Source: Anaerolineaceae bacterium (GTDB taxonomy: Bacteria > Chloroflexota > Anaerolineae > Aggregatilineales > Phototrophicaceae). From it: a stretch of DNA of 64,000 bases. The stretch lies in NCBI GenBank assembly GCA_020634165.1, contig JACKCF010000003.1, positions 347,508 to 411,507 on the forward strand, given 5' to 3'. A program made the position numbers and the translations under genes. The notes beneath the pieces are model-generated. The model saw nothing but the letters and a program-made list of their open reading frames with translations. It had not been told where the DNA came from and made no database searches. Below, in pieces: positions 29,201 to 38,152 of this stretch (positions within the stretch are counted from its first letter, which is position 1; each line of letters opens with the position of its first letter).

Positions 29201-31404
29201 AGATACTTGAAGGGAGCAAATCCCTCTACAAAATCAGTAGGAAAGTCCGTATAAAAGCCTCCATCGATCTTTGACAAAGACACGAACACATCATCTCCGC
29301 TGGTATTTGCGCACGTAACCGTCTCAACAACAGCATTATCCCCTCCAGAAATAAGCTGAATATTTGCTGGATCAGTGAGTGTATAACCATCCATACGTGA
29401 ATCTAAAAAACTTATCTCAAACAGATCTACAGATGAACTCACTTCGATAGATGGTTCGGCGCCTGGATAAATCTGTGACAAGGTAGGGTCACCATCTGAT
29501 GTCACGCTGATACCCTTTACTTGCGGTAATACTGGTCCAGTATGATAGAACGCGAGAGCACGATTGCCTCCAGAAAACCAATCGCCATCACCATCTATTT
29601 GAATACCTTTGATATCTCGGATATTGTCACAAACGCGCAGCGCATAATTACCACTGAGCAGTATGTATTCGTTCTCACCTAATGCCTGCGGATCAAACTC
29701 AATCATGGCCCCCATAAAACCCGATCGAAAGATTATTGAAGGATCGGAATAGTTAACAGGCCAGGGTTCACCATATACCACTCGAACAATTGGAATAGAA
29801 ACGGCCTGCGTTCGTATACTTCCATTACAGGCAACTGTCTCGTAGCCGGCATCCGTTCCAGGCAAAAAAAGCAGGTAATTTTCTGGATTCGTAACGTCGT
29901 CAGGATGCGTGTCACCAGGTGGATCGTACATAGGCGCGGAAAAACCTAGATAGAGATGCTTGGTAAAAATAATTTGAGTAGGATTGTCGAAGTCGATTTG
30001 CAAGTTTACTCTAGGAGCAAAGTCGGTACCCCCATCGTTATACTCAAAAGCACCAATTGTACATGCGGGGTTTTCGGAGTCATAAGGGAGCGGTCCTCGT
30101 TGGTCTTCCATCCTGTCGCAATTAGGGACTGCACCTATTGCAGGGCTTGCAGCGCCAATTGTGCGCGTCAAGGTATAACCACCATTATCAGACAATGGCA
30201 GTAGTTGAGGGTCTACACTGGACCTGCTCGTGGAATCTGTGAGAGGACAACTATCGTCACTGATTAAATTGTAACCATAGCGCCAGTAATCGATTTTGTA
30301 GTTGGGATTTATGGATAATGCTCCCGTTACATCGCAATCCTGACTATGGCCAGAAATAATTGATTGCCCAAGTTGGATACGGGTTGGATAATTAATTTTC
30401 AGCCCATAAGAACCGTTATCTGCAATAGTTACAAATTCGAGAGCAGGGTCATAGGCTAGTGGCACTGCCTCTGTATAATCTACAGTAATACCAGCTGCAT
30501 TCCCACTGATTGTCGTATGTTTGAGAGATATCGAGCGATTTAAGTAAAAGCCACCACCACTGTTATTGGCTATTAGGGATTCCCTAAAAAAGCCAAGATC
30601 TTCATAGATTGTACAGGCATTCCTGTCAGCAATGATTGCCCAGTCTGTATCATTATTAACAACTGAAGATCGAATCAGGTCTAGATAACCGCTGACCGCG
30701 CCGTAGCTTGATGTTATGTCGCTGTTGGGGGTGCGATTTTGAGTGATCAGACTATCATAGATATAGGAGAGAGGACCTTCACTGTATATGGCAGCTCCAG
30801 CGCTCTGACCACACGGATGTTGTCCGTAAGCGTAGTTGTCGCGCAATGTGACCAATTGTAGAAAGCTAATTGTCCCCTCGTTGATCAGAACACCACCACC
30901 GTAAGGTGCATTTCCACCTTGAATAGTCATGTTTGTTAACAATATGTACGGCAAATAATCAAACGCTACAAAATCACTAATATCAAAAACGCGGTCGAGG
31001 TCATTGCCGTCGATGATGGTTTCGCCCTGGCCATCGCCGATAAGGAGTAAAGGATCGGTGATGTCGAGGTCGCCGGTTGCGGCGGCGTCCTCGTCAGTGC
31101 CTGGGATGGTCAGCAGATAGGTTCCGGCAGGGACGTGAATCGTCTGCGTAAGCGGAAAAACGTTCGATTCCATGATGGCGGCGCGCAGGGTGCAGTTGCC
31201 GCTGACATCGGCGCAGATGCCATCGCCAGGGTTGGCATCGACAGCATCAAGCGTGCTGTTCACGTTAATGTCGGGTTCACCAAAGGCGTTGTCCAGCAGG
31301 TTATTCGTGCTCTGGGGCACAACGTTCTGGGCCAATGATGTGAAACTAATAACCCATAGTATTCCGATAATGATAAAAAGCGGTTTCTTAGGCAATGGAT
31401 GCAT
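26209..31404 (-). CDS. Giant secreted CSLREA/beta-helix/propeller protein, paralogue 6, duplicated tail domain
   Basis: This encodes 1731 residues. The start is MHPLPKKPLFIIIGILWV, with a signal peptide ending SLAQ. A CSLREA-type motif (CTLRAAIMESNV) precedes a beta-helix with a choice-of-anchor Q-like end (EDQRGPLPYD...CTIGAFEY), Ig-like modules, FN3, and a propeller at about 888-1130. The tail has two tandem copies of a roughly 148-residue domain (FSCDRI.V.DLGYGANSITL to HADCEVPLTLDPEP) at about 1165-1312 and 1333-1480. A beta domain shared with paralogue 3 follows at about 1497-1635, then a Thr/Pro tail ending NTQYLTPTLSP. It is the first gene of the array and probably co-transcribed with paralogue 5. 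I do not recognise the duplicated domain; LTVRNDNDLDA suggests a beta-sandwich. Confidence 0.85.
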   Translation of the reverse strand: MHPLPKKPLFIIIGILWVISFTSLAQNVVPQSTNNLLDNAFGEPDINVNSTLDAVDANPGDGICADVSGNCTLRAAIMESNVFPLTQTIHVPAGTYLLTIPGTDEDAAATGDLDITDPLLLIGDGQGETIIDGNDLDRVFDISDFVAFDYLPYILLTNMTIQGGNAPYGGGVLINEGTISFLQLVTLRDNYAYGQHPCGQSAGAAIYSEGPLSYIYDSLITQNRTPNSDITSSYGAVSGYLDLIRSSVVNNDTDWAIIADRNACTIYEDLGFFRESLIANNSGGGFYLNRSISLKHTTISGNAAGITVDYTEAVPLAYDPALEFVTIADNGSYGLKINYPTRIQLGQSIISGHSQDCDVTGALSINPNYKIDYWRYGYNLISDDSCPLTDSTSRSSVDPQLLPLSDNGGYTLTRTIGAASPAIGAVPNCDRMEDQRGPLPYDSENPACTIGAFEYNDGGTDFAPRVNLQIDFDNPTQIIFTKHLYLGFSAPMYDPPGDTHPDDVTNPENYLLFLPGTDAGYETVACNGSIRTQAVSIPIVRVVYGEPWPVNYSDPSIIFRSGFMGAMIEFDPQALGENEYILLSGNYALRVCDNIRDIKGIQIDGDGDWFSGGNRALAFYHTGPVLPQVKGISVTSDGDPTLSQIYPGAEPSIEVSSSVDLFEISFLDSRMDGYTLTDPANIQLISGGDNAVVETVTCANTSGDDVFVSLSKIDGGFYTDFPTDFVEGFAPFKYLRFSPSDVLSANAYRLLLCDDIISLEHIPLDGDFNGIPGGNFMLDFVTNGFVPTLLTPSVPTLNDYSDVLVALNLPTVSDVPAGTVFQIERTTGVTPTIVGSVDVGTTSFVDSNLICETAYRYRIRLYDAANSNFSGWSDYLDVTTANCVTSLQHTFGLYKEGQWLFYAVDGYQREDVRFQFGPLEAGWTALVGDWNGDGLPGIGLYKDGTFLLRDISGNSVVDISFNFGPATGAIPIIGDWDGNGTDTIGVFSSGSFQLRNSNDAGPADLTFSLGSASSIPLAGDWDGDGTDSVGYFENNTFYLATAGPTPTVYTSFSFGPLGWSPVFGDWNGDLTDTIGLYNNGLWRLRNSNSTGSVDYGFSYGDLTGGWQPLAFDGDTSVLNRLFAATVPTPRVPVIPGPELSITLSAVPTRTLPPPTATSYATPTSEPFSCDRISVNDLGYGANSITLTVRNDNDLDAILTGSELRWNDSIIKPDYPNIYLGFKSINGEVYWSGTDNTSPTNTFLEGTFISNANRTVSSQSSSYWEATFVNGPIFLQQYLSPWDFSNSYFYFDHPTEHADCEVPLTLDPEPEPTNTLDASPTRPTSTPYYTPSSGPFSCDRINVYDLGYGANSITLTVRNDNDLDAVLTGSELRWNDSIIKPDYPNIYLGFKQINGEVYWSGTDNIPPTNSFLEGTFFSSANRIVSSQSIANWEAVFVNGPVFLQQYLYPWDFSNSYFYFDHPTEHADCEVPLTLDPEPGPTNTPGTGPTPPTSTNTPSICELDTVDLEFVSFDPLGDVRLQLKNNLPVSVTISNFNIVWPAVPGLSLQRVVYGGESVNDLPPNGTAVIFWENLAGGDTISPTQGDLSSDGNWLQNISVGAGESKYIHLDFTGTGAPSLDSLGVVLADFYGTYFSVDCQSEVFPMKIWLDTDTLSASNSVRMTSAPAQDTSWTATPLMPTYQPISPSPVPSMTASLTPSPTFIPSITPSPGNMPPTATPTSTNTQYLTPTLSP
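26961..27908 (-). repeat. Tandem 504-bp duplication inside paralogue 6
   Basis: The segments 26961-27404 and 27465-27908 are nearly the same and lie exactly 504 bases (168 codons) apart. They share the start TATTGGTTGGT-CAGGTTCC and the end near CTGTCACA-CTAAA. The duplication preserves the frame and yields the two tail domain copies. Few base differences suggest a recent event. Confidence 0.8.
28558..28907 (-). repeat. Near-identical tract shared with paralogue 2
   Basis: Partner of 10608-10956. It covers the FN3 end and first propeller repeats of paralogue 6, with two mismatches to paralogue 2 visible by eye, and loses similarity sharply on both sides (AGAAATGTCGCG on one side, ATAGTCGGCGTTACG on the other). 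Confidence 0.7.
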
Positions 31405-31436
31405 CCGACCGTATTAAGGTTGAAATATACTCCTTT

Positions 31437-31511
31437 ATTGTAACTGCGATCCATTACTTTAAGGATGAAGGAGGCAATCCGTTGGTCACCTTAGGCGCCT
31501 GCAAGATGTCA
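31437..31511 (-). promoter_or_regulatory. Shared two-part promoter upstream of paralogue 6
   Basis: On the minus strand: TGACATCT (31511-31504), 45 bases, AGTAATG (31458-31452), 9 bases, TACAAT (31442-31437), then 32 bases to the ATG at 31404. No good ribosome binding site is seen close to the ATG; GGTCGG is the nearest purine-rich run. Confidence 0.6.
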
Positions 31512-31556
31512 CTTTCAAATAATTGATGCTACAACCTCGGATCGACAGGCTCGCTT

Positions 31557-32483
31557 TCAAGTGCGAGGGCATTCATGGACACGACGCAAGGGTTCCTTGC
31601 GAACGAAACGTTCCAAAGTCTTGATGCCGAGTGAAAACTCCCGCAGCGCCATCGACCGCTTGCGACTCAGACCGCGTTTGCGCAGTACATCCAGGTGATC
31701 AGTATATTCCGGCCCGTAGATAATACGCAGATATTCGCGGCCACGCGCTTTGACGGCGGGCTGCAACACATCACGCGAGCCTTTCGCAATGAAATCAAGT
31801 GGCTTCACGACCATACCTTCACCACCGCGCTCGGTCAGGTTTTCCCACCAGGTGATGCCTGCCTGCTGACTGGTTTCATCCGTCAGGTTGATGACTTTGT
31901 GATCCGTCACCATCAGTAGGTCATCGCTCACCAGCTTGGTGAGCGTTTCCACGTGCCAGGTGTGTGGCTTATCAATATGGGTCGCGCCTTCAGTCACCAG
32001 CAGATGAAACGGAGCCAGCTTGAGATCATCAAGCGAATTAACGGGCCAACAGTACTGGCGATAGGCATCGATGTACTGCGCAACCTGCGTCTGGCGGCAG
32101 CTGTACTTCTCCAACAGGTGGCCAATATCTGAGCCGTTGTTCGCGGCTGTTTGCATCAGTTCAACGGTAGTACCAATTGACGCTGTCGCCGCAGAACCGA
32201 CCGCCGCATATTGCTCCTGCAGCAGAGCCTGCGCTTTGGCCGACCAGGGCATCAATTCGCAGTCAAGCAGCATCCAGGTGGTATCGAACTGCCGCCAGTA
32301 AGCGGCTGCTGAGATGGCATCCCGTACTCGCGCCAGGAACTGCGCTTCAAGGTCAAGATCGTTGAAAAAGCGGCGACCCGTGCGCGTGTAGACAATGCCG
32401 ATACTCTCATCCACCACACCGAAACACTCGCGAGCGGCCTCTTCATCTTTGCAGACAACGACAATTGCCCGCGAAGATTGTAG
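31557..32483 (-). pseudogene. Polynucleotide kinase-phosphatase (Pnkp), ligase-domain remnant
   Basis: Bacterial Pnkp is a roughly 850-residue RNA repair protein with kinase, phosphatase and ligase domains. Only the C-terminal part of the ligase domain is present. The frame opens after a stop at 32484-32486 and reads SSRAIVVVCKDEEAAR, then FGVVDESIGIVYTRTGRRFF, both typical of the family just after nucleotidyltransferase motif I. Downstream GGEGMVVKP and the YLRIIYGPEY segment are intact. The motif I lysine, the phosphatase and the kinase P-loop are all missing. The break lies near 32475, where sequence leading into a small HTH repeat begins. A GTG at 32417 could start a 286-residue product, but it would lack the catalytic lysine. 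A remnant is the best reading. Confidence 0.7.
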
Positions 32484-32539
32484 TCAAGGAAGGGCAGAGG
32501 ACTTTATACTATACATTCCCGTTCCCTGATGAAGTGAAT

Positions 32540-32800
32540 ATGTCTAGTTGTGGAAACTTGGACCTGAGGGACTCAGTTTCATTAACCAGGCATAAATTGT
32601 GGTTCAAAGTACCAATTCCTGCCTCAACAGCGACAAATATCAACCATTCAGACCAAAATCAACTACGTTCAATTATTCTCATCATGCATGCAGAAGGAAA
32701 GAGTTATCGTCAAATCGGCCATTCATTGGGTATGCACTGGACATGAGTAGGCCAACTACTGAAACAAGAACAATCTTGGTTGAATGCACAGAAGCACTTA
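32540..32800 (+). pseudogene. Decayed copy 2 of small HTH repeat
   Basis: From ATG 32540 the frame reads LDLRDSVSLTRHK, then IILIMHAEGKSYRQIGHSLG, matching the intact gene at 52097-52318 almost codon by codon. At 32744-32746 a TGA stands where the intact copy has an arginine codon (GIHWTRISQL), and the same frame continues as VGQLLKQEQ. The HTH is therefore cut at its recognition helix. The copy abuts the broken Pnkp gene. Confidence 0.65.
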
Positions 32801-33036
32801 ACACGCCGATTATATATTGCTTTGAAGATGAACCTGCAGGTTGGTTGCAGCGTGCGATGGATATCCTGAGTATGTTCCCTGGGAACCAGATAGAATTTAC
32901 ACTACATATGCTCAAGGATATAGCACTCAATTTACATGAAATAAATAATAAACAGTCTATTGACCAACTAGTATTTTTTGATGCGCTCCGATCAGGAATC
33001 AACACACGCCACTTTATCGGGGTAAGATCACAGTAG
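32743..33036 (+). CDS. Hypothetical protein, 97 residues, doubtful
   Basis: An ATG at 32743 opens a 97-residue frame (MSRPTTETRTILVECTEA onward) that overlaps the end of the HTH remnant in another frame. The second half has a reasonable amphipathic composition (GWLQRAMDILSMFPG), but there is no convincing ribosome binding site and no recognised domain. The following 33037-33309 holds no gene that I can support. Confidence 0.25.
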   Translation: MSRPTTETRTILVECTEALNTPIIYCFEDEPAGWLQRAMDILSMFPGNQIEFTLHMLKDIALNLHEINNKQSIDQLVFFDALRSGINTRHFIGVRSQ

Positions 33037-33309
33037 CATGCTCTCTGGTAACACTGAAGAAATTCCCAGACTAAAAATCTGATCAATTGCCTTTGAGAAG
33101 TCCCTTAAACACTCTCCCCAATGTGTTCCACCGACTTTCCGATTTCACATTACAGATAGACCAATGGCAAGACTCATCCCACCATACCGAATCTCATCCA
33201 ACATCAAGTAAACATCTCATACGCAAGGGGGAGGGGAAAAGTATAGTTTGTTACGAATCCACGGCTAATGCGCCTATAATTCTGAAAATTTCATGACCGG
33301 GGAAGCCAG

Positions 33310-36300
33310 ATGATGAATTCTCTTGGAACAACAATCAAAGGGTATGAACTCGAAGAGAAAATCGGCACTGGCGGGTTTGGTGAAGTCTATCGGGCACAGC
33401 AACATGTTATTGACCGTGAGGTAGCGATAAAAATTATTTTACCTCGTTTGGCAAATCACCCGGACTTTATCCGTCGTTTTGAATCTGAGGCTCATCTGAT
33501 TGCTCATCTGGAACATCCCCACATCACACCGCTCTATGATTACTGGCGTGACCCGGATGGCGCTTACCTTATTATGCGTTATCTGCGTGGCGGCAGTGTG
33601 CGACACGCCATCACAAAAGAAACGTATGACCTGAAGCTGGCATCCCAATTACTCGATCAAATCGCCTCAGCCCTCGATTATGCCCATCGTCACAATGTCA
33701 TCCACCGCGATATAAAACCGGGCAATCTTTTGCTGGATGAAGATGGCAATGCGTATCTTGCTGATTTTGGTATTGCCAAGGATCTGACAGGCGTCAGGGA
33801 CGATGTTACCGCAGCCGATGGCATTGTTGGGTCACTGGATTATATCTCACCCGAGCAAGCCAGAAGCGACCCCGTCACAGCCCGTACAGATATCTACAGT
33901 CTAGGAGTAACGCTCTATGAGATGATTACAGGTGAGCATCCTTTCCCCAACGTATCCAGCATGGAGCGTCTCTACAAACATATCAATAATCCATTGCCGG
34001 ATATTGAAAACCTGCCTAATGACATCCGCCATGATGTGAACGATATTCTCCGGAAGGCAACTGCAAAAGACCCGGCATGGCGTTATAGCAATGTTCTCGT
34101 TTTTGCCACTGAATTTCGTGAGGCCGTCGGGCGCGATACCCAGGCAGAACTCAGCATGATTGAGCAATTGACCATGCGGGAGCACGAAATTCTCCGTATG
34201 ATCGCCGATGGCATGACCAACCACGAAATCGCGGACAAGCTCGTCGTTACCATTGCCACAGTCAAATGGCACATTCGACGGTTGTACCCGAAACTGGGCG
34301 TTCGCAATCGTGTGCAAGCGATTGTTCGTGCCCGCGAACTGGACCTGATTATCACAGGCGATTCGACAGCCGAAGCGCCATCGGATACCAGTCCATCGTC
34401 AATATCGGTGACATTACCCGAACCGGAAAATCCCTATAAAGGCTTGCATGCCTTCCAGACACTTGATGCACACGACTTCTTCGGACGGGAAGATCTCATC
34501 AAAACAATCATCAAGAGGATGCAAAAGGATGTCCCCTATTACCGCTTTCTGGCCATTGTGGGACCTTCCGGTAGTGGTAAATCGAGCCTGATGCGGGCGG
34601 GTGTCATTCCTGAATTATGGCGTGGGGCAATCAAGGGGTCAGCGAAGTGGTACATCGTCGATATGATCCCGGGGGCGCACCCACTTGACAAGCTGGAAAC
34701 AGCGCTCATACGCATCGCAGCCAATCAGGCCAGCAACCTCCGTGACCAGCTTCAGCGCGATGAACGCGGTTTGATCCGCATCGCCGATATCATTTTGCCT
34801 GGTGATGATTCAGAGCTTGTGATTGTCATTGACCAGTTTGAGGAGCTCTTTACACTCACAGAATCGGAAGTTGAGCGCCAGCATTTCCTCGATTTGCTGC
34901 GCATCGCTGTCACCGAAAGTCGCAGTCGCGTACACATCCTCATCACATTCCGCGCTGATTATTATGACCGCCCGCTTCGCTATCCCCAGTTTGGCGAGAT
35001 TCTCAAAAATCGTCTCGAAACAATTCTGCCACTATCCGCCAGGGGGCTGGAGCGTGCGATCCGTGGCCCGGCAGAGCGCGTCGGTATCACATTGGAACAG
35101 GGCCTTGTTGAGCAAATCATTGCCGATGTCAACTATCAGGCCGGGACATTGCCCCTGCTCCAGTATACCCTTACCGAACTGTTTAACTGTCGACAAGGGC
35201 GTTTACTGACACACAAGACCTATCGGGAAATCGGGGGGGCTGTCGGGGCACTTGCCAATCGTGCCGAAGACATTTATCAGCATCTGACCGAAGAAGGACA
35301 ACAACTGGTTCGGCAGATGTTCTTGCGCCTGGTAACAGTGGGTGAGGGCAAGGAAGATACGCGTCGTCGTACCATCCAGGCAGAATTGTTATCCCTCTCT
35401 CCCGATACCGATTTAATGGAAGAGATTATTGAGCAATTCGTAAATTATCGTCTGCTGGCACTCGACCACGATGACAGGACGCGCCAGCCAACGATTGAAG
35501 TTGCTCACGAGGCCATCTTGCAGGAGTGGCAGCAATTACGCACCTGGATAGATGAGAGCCGGGCCGATTTGCGCAATCGCGGTCAGTTGACCCACGCCGT
35601 CGATGAGTGGCTGCAAACCAATGAAGAGGCCAGCTATCTCCTCAATGGCGCACGCCTCTCTCAGATGGAAACATGGGCAAATACGGCTGCCCTAACCCTT
35701 ACACCTGATGAGAAACGGTTTTTACAAGCAAGTATCGCTGCCCGAGAAGATCGTCAATCAGAAGAAAAAGCTCGCCAAGAACGTGAAACAAAACTCGAAC
35801 AGCGCGCGCGTAGATTCTTACAATTTCTAGCAATTGGCTCATTTGCAGCGGCTGTTATCGCTATTGGATTGTCCATTTTCGCATTTGACCAGCAGCGTAA
35901 TGCCCAGCGCGAGCGCGATACTGCTCAACGTCGGGCAGATGAAAACCAAAGCCTGGTGTGGGCATTTCAGGCGCAAACCTTGAAAAATGCCAATACACCG
36001 CTGGCCTTGCGATTAGCCCTCGAAAGCATCCTGATTGAGGATCCACCACCGCTTGCACTGGGTATCGCTCATGATATTGCACACGATGACTCTGTACGGT
36101 ATCTGTTGCGTGCCCATATACAGGGTATCCACAGCATTGCCACCAATAAAGACGGTACGATTGCAGTCACGGGTAGCTGTGGTGTCATTGAGGATGCCGT
36201 GTGCCTGAGAGGCGAGTTAGCAGCGTGGGACCTGACCACAGGCAACGAGTTATGGCGTATTGCCTCACATCAAGGATGGATCAATGCCATTGTAATGACA

Positions 36301-38109
36301 CCTTCCGAAACAAGCATTATTGCAGGGGGATGTGGTCTCCAGGATACTGGGCAGTGTATTCGCGGCGACCTTATCGAATATAACCTGGCAACGGGCGACA
36401 AAATCCGAACGATCAGCATCGATAATGACAGTATCACGGCACTACAATATCATCCGACAGAACCAGCACTCTGGGTTGGAACAGATACAGGCATCATACA
36501 GGTCTGGCAAAGTGCCGATGAAACCTTCTCATTCGAAAACAATGCACATACAGGACGTGTCACGGCAATAGCCTTCAATCCAACAGGAACACATGCGTTA
36601 TCAGGGGATGATACAGGTCATATTGTTTACTGGAACGCAGAAGACAGCACCCCTGTTCAATCTATTGAAGCACATAATAATGCCATCACCGGGCTAATCC
36701 TCATTGATGACCATGTCGCAATTACAGGATCCTTCGATTATACCGTAAAGCGCTGGAATCTGGAGACAGGTGAGCTGCTCGAAACGCTGACAAATGGCGA
36801 CTCGACCGCCGGATTGTTGTTATCGCCAACTCGCGATTCCGTCTATATTTTGCGCTCACTAATCATCCGTGAATCCCCAATCTCAGACCTGAGTGACGAA
36901 CAAGACCGCTTTTCGCGCGAATGGTATCCGGCTGATGTTCAACCAGAAAACGTCAGCGAAATCGGAACAATCACGACTGCTGCACTCGCGCAGGATGCGC
37001 CCGTCATGCTTACAGGGTATGGAAGTGGCATGTTGGCGATGTGGGAGCTGGAAACAGCACTGCCCGTCACATCGGTACAAGGATCATCATACGTTGAAAT
37101 GGCAATCCACCCGGATGGCACCCTGATGGCACTCAGCACCACATTTGGTACACTCGAAATCTGGGATATTGATCCCGATTCGCCGACATACCTCACGGTG
37201 CTCCACAATGTAGAAAATGATCTGGCAGCCCCCGGCCTGGTCGATTATAACGCCGACGGTTCGCAGATTGTCTGGGGCGTGGCCGACTACTTCGACACGG
37301 AAGAATCTGCCCTTTATGTCATTGATAGCGACATAGGCGAGATTGTGCAAACTTTTGATACATCACACCATATCACCACCGTTCGCGCTGTCAGGTTCAT
37401 GGCAAATCAAAATCAAATTGTATCGGGTAGTCAGGACGCGGGCTTCGTCAACGGGGGCGACCTGATTATCTGGAACATTGAAAGTGGTGAACCTGTCAGG
37501 CAGTTCTCGGGCGAAGCTATCCTCGATGATGTCACCGATATTGCGGTAATTGATGATAGCCATCTGCTACTCAGTGGAGCTTACTTCGAGCGTGTACGTC
37601 TGTTCAATACGGTAACTGGCAATGTAGAGCAGACATTTGATGCCGCACATTCTTCCTTTGGCGTGCAATATCTACCCCAGAGCAGGCGAGTCTTCACCGG
37701 GACAAGTAATGGCATCGCTATTGTATGGGACGTGCAAACAGCAGAAACACATGCCCGCATCGAAGTCCAAAATGGATGGATGTACGATAGTGATATCAGC
37801 CCTGATGAACGATATGCTGTTGTTGCCTCAGATGCCCAATCTCCCGCCCTGATTAACCTGGAAACGGGCACCACTGTACAAATTTATGCGGGTTATTCAG
37901 CTGACAATGTGTGGGGAGTCGCCTTTAGCCCGGATGGTCAATCTGTCTGGACAGCCGATATGGCAGGAACCATTTACCAGTGGGCGATTGAAGACAAGCA
38001 GCTTTCAGCGGTAGAACTGATCAATTGGATAACGGAGAATCGCTACATTCATCAACCAACTTGTGATGTGCGTAAAACGTACAACATTCAGCCGTTGTGT
38101 GATGAGTAA
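33310..38109 (+). CDS. Ser/Thr kinase - LuxR HTH - nSTAND NTPase - WD40 membrane protein
   Basis: This encodes 1599 residues with four modules. A Hanks-type kinase has a P-loop GTGGFGEV at 19-26, VAIK lysine at 41, HRD at 132-134 and DFG at 152-154, followed by a GSLDYISPEQ activation segment; all key residues are present. A LuxR-type HTH lies at about 285-345 (LTMREHEILRMIADGMTNHE, then ATVKWHIRRLYPKLGV). An nSTAND-type NTPase begins with NPYKGLHAFQ, has Walker A GPSGSGKSS near 418 and Walker B LVIVIDQFEELF near 505. A single transmembrane helix at about 836-860 precedes WD40 repeats to the C-terminus. The kinase and HTH should be cytoplasmic and the WD40 part possibly outside, as expected for a sensor, though topology is inferred. 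The usual kinase-nSTAND-WD40 layout does not need an HTH. The hydrolase follows 43 bases downstream. Confidence 0.85.
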   Translation: MMNSLGTTIKGYELEEKIGTGGFGEVYRAQQHVIDREVAIKIILPRLANHPDFIRRFESEAHLIAHLEHPHITPLYDYWRDPDGAYLIMRYLRGGSVRHAITKETYDLKLASQLLDQIASALDYAHRHNVIHRDIKPGNLLLDEDGNAYLADFGIAKDLTGVRDDVTAADGIVGSLDYISPEQARSDPVTARTDIYSLGVTLYEMITGEHPFPNVSSMERLYKHINNPLPDIENLPNDIRHDVNDILRKATAKDPAWRYSNVLVFATEFREAVGRDTQAELSMIEQLTMREHEILRMIADGMTNHEIADKLVVTIATVKWHIRRLYPKLGVRNRVQAIVRARELDLIITGDSTAEAPSDTSPSSISVTLPEPENPYKGLHAFQTLDAHDFFGREDLIKTIIKRMQKDVPYYRFLAIVGPSGSGKSSLMRAGVIPELWRGAIKGSAKWYIVDMIPGAHPLDKLETALIRIAANQASNLRDQLQRDERGLIRIADIILPGDDSELVIVIDQFEELFTLTESEVERQHFLDLLRIAVTESRSRVHILITFRADYYDRPLRYPQFGEILKNRLETILPLSARGLERAIRGPAERVGITLEQGLVEQIIADVNYQAGTLPLLQYTLTELFNCRQGRLLTHKTYREIGGAVGALANRAEDIYQHLTEEGQQLVRQMFLRLVTVGEGKEDTRRRTIQAELLSLSPDTDLMEEIIEQFVNYRLLALDHDDRTRQPTIEVAHEAILQEWQQLRTWIDESRADLRNRGQLTHAVDEWLQTNEEASYLLNGARLSQMETWANTAALTLTPDEKRFLQASIAAREDRQSEEKARQERETKLEQRARRFLQFLAIGSFAAAVIAIGLSIFAFDQQRNAQRERDTAQRRADENQSLVWAFQAQTLKNANTPLALRLALESILIEDPPPLALGIAHDIAHDDSVRYLLRAHIQGIHSIATNKDGTIAVTGSCGVIEDAVCLRGELAAWDLTTGNELWRIASHQGWINAIVMTPSETSIIAGGCGLQDTGQCIRGDLIEYNLATGDKIRTISIDNDSITALQYHPTEPALWVGTDTGIIQVWQSADETFSFENNAHTGRVTAIAFNPTGTHALSGDDTGHIVYWNAEDSTPVQSIEAHNNAITGLILIDDHVAITGSFDYTVKRWNLETGELLETLTNGDSTAGLLLSPTRDSVYILRSLIIRESPISDLSDEQDRFSREWYPADVQPENVSEIGTITTAALAQDAPVMLTGYGSGMLAMWELETALPVTSVQGSSYVEMAIHPDGTLMALSTTFGTLEIWDIDPDSPTYLTVLHNVENDLAAPGLVDYNADGSQIVWGVADYFDTEESALYVIDSDIGEIVQTFDTSHHITTVRAVRFMANQNQIVSGSQDAGFVNGGDLIIWNIESGEPVRQFSGEAILDDVTDIAVIDDSHLLLSGAYFERVRLFNTVTGNVEQTFDAAHSSFGVQYLPQSRRVFTGTSNGIAIVWDVQTAETHARIEVQNGWMYDSDISPDERYAVVASDAQSPALINLETGTTVQIYAGYSADNVWGVAFSPDGQSVWTADMAGTIYQWAIEDKQLSAVELINWITENRYIHQPTCDVRKTYNIQPLCDE

Positions 38110-38152
38110 CTAATCTAAATTCGCTCTTTAATTAAATAGTTAGGAGAACACC

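Noticed and set aside
8768..31404. Repeated propeller and Thr/Pro sequences as a CRISPR or satellite array
   Set aside because: The repeats are in frame, protein-coding and of unequal length; no short direct repeats with spacers are present.
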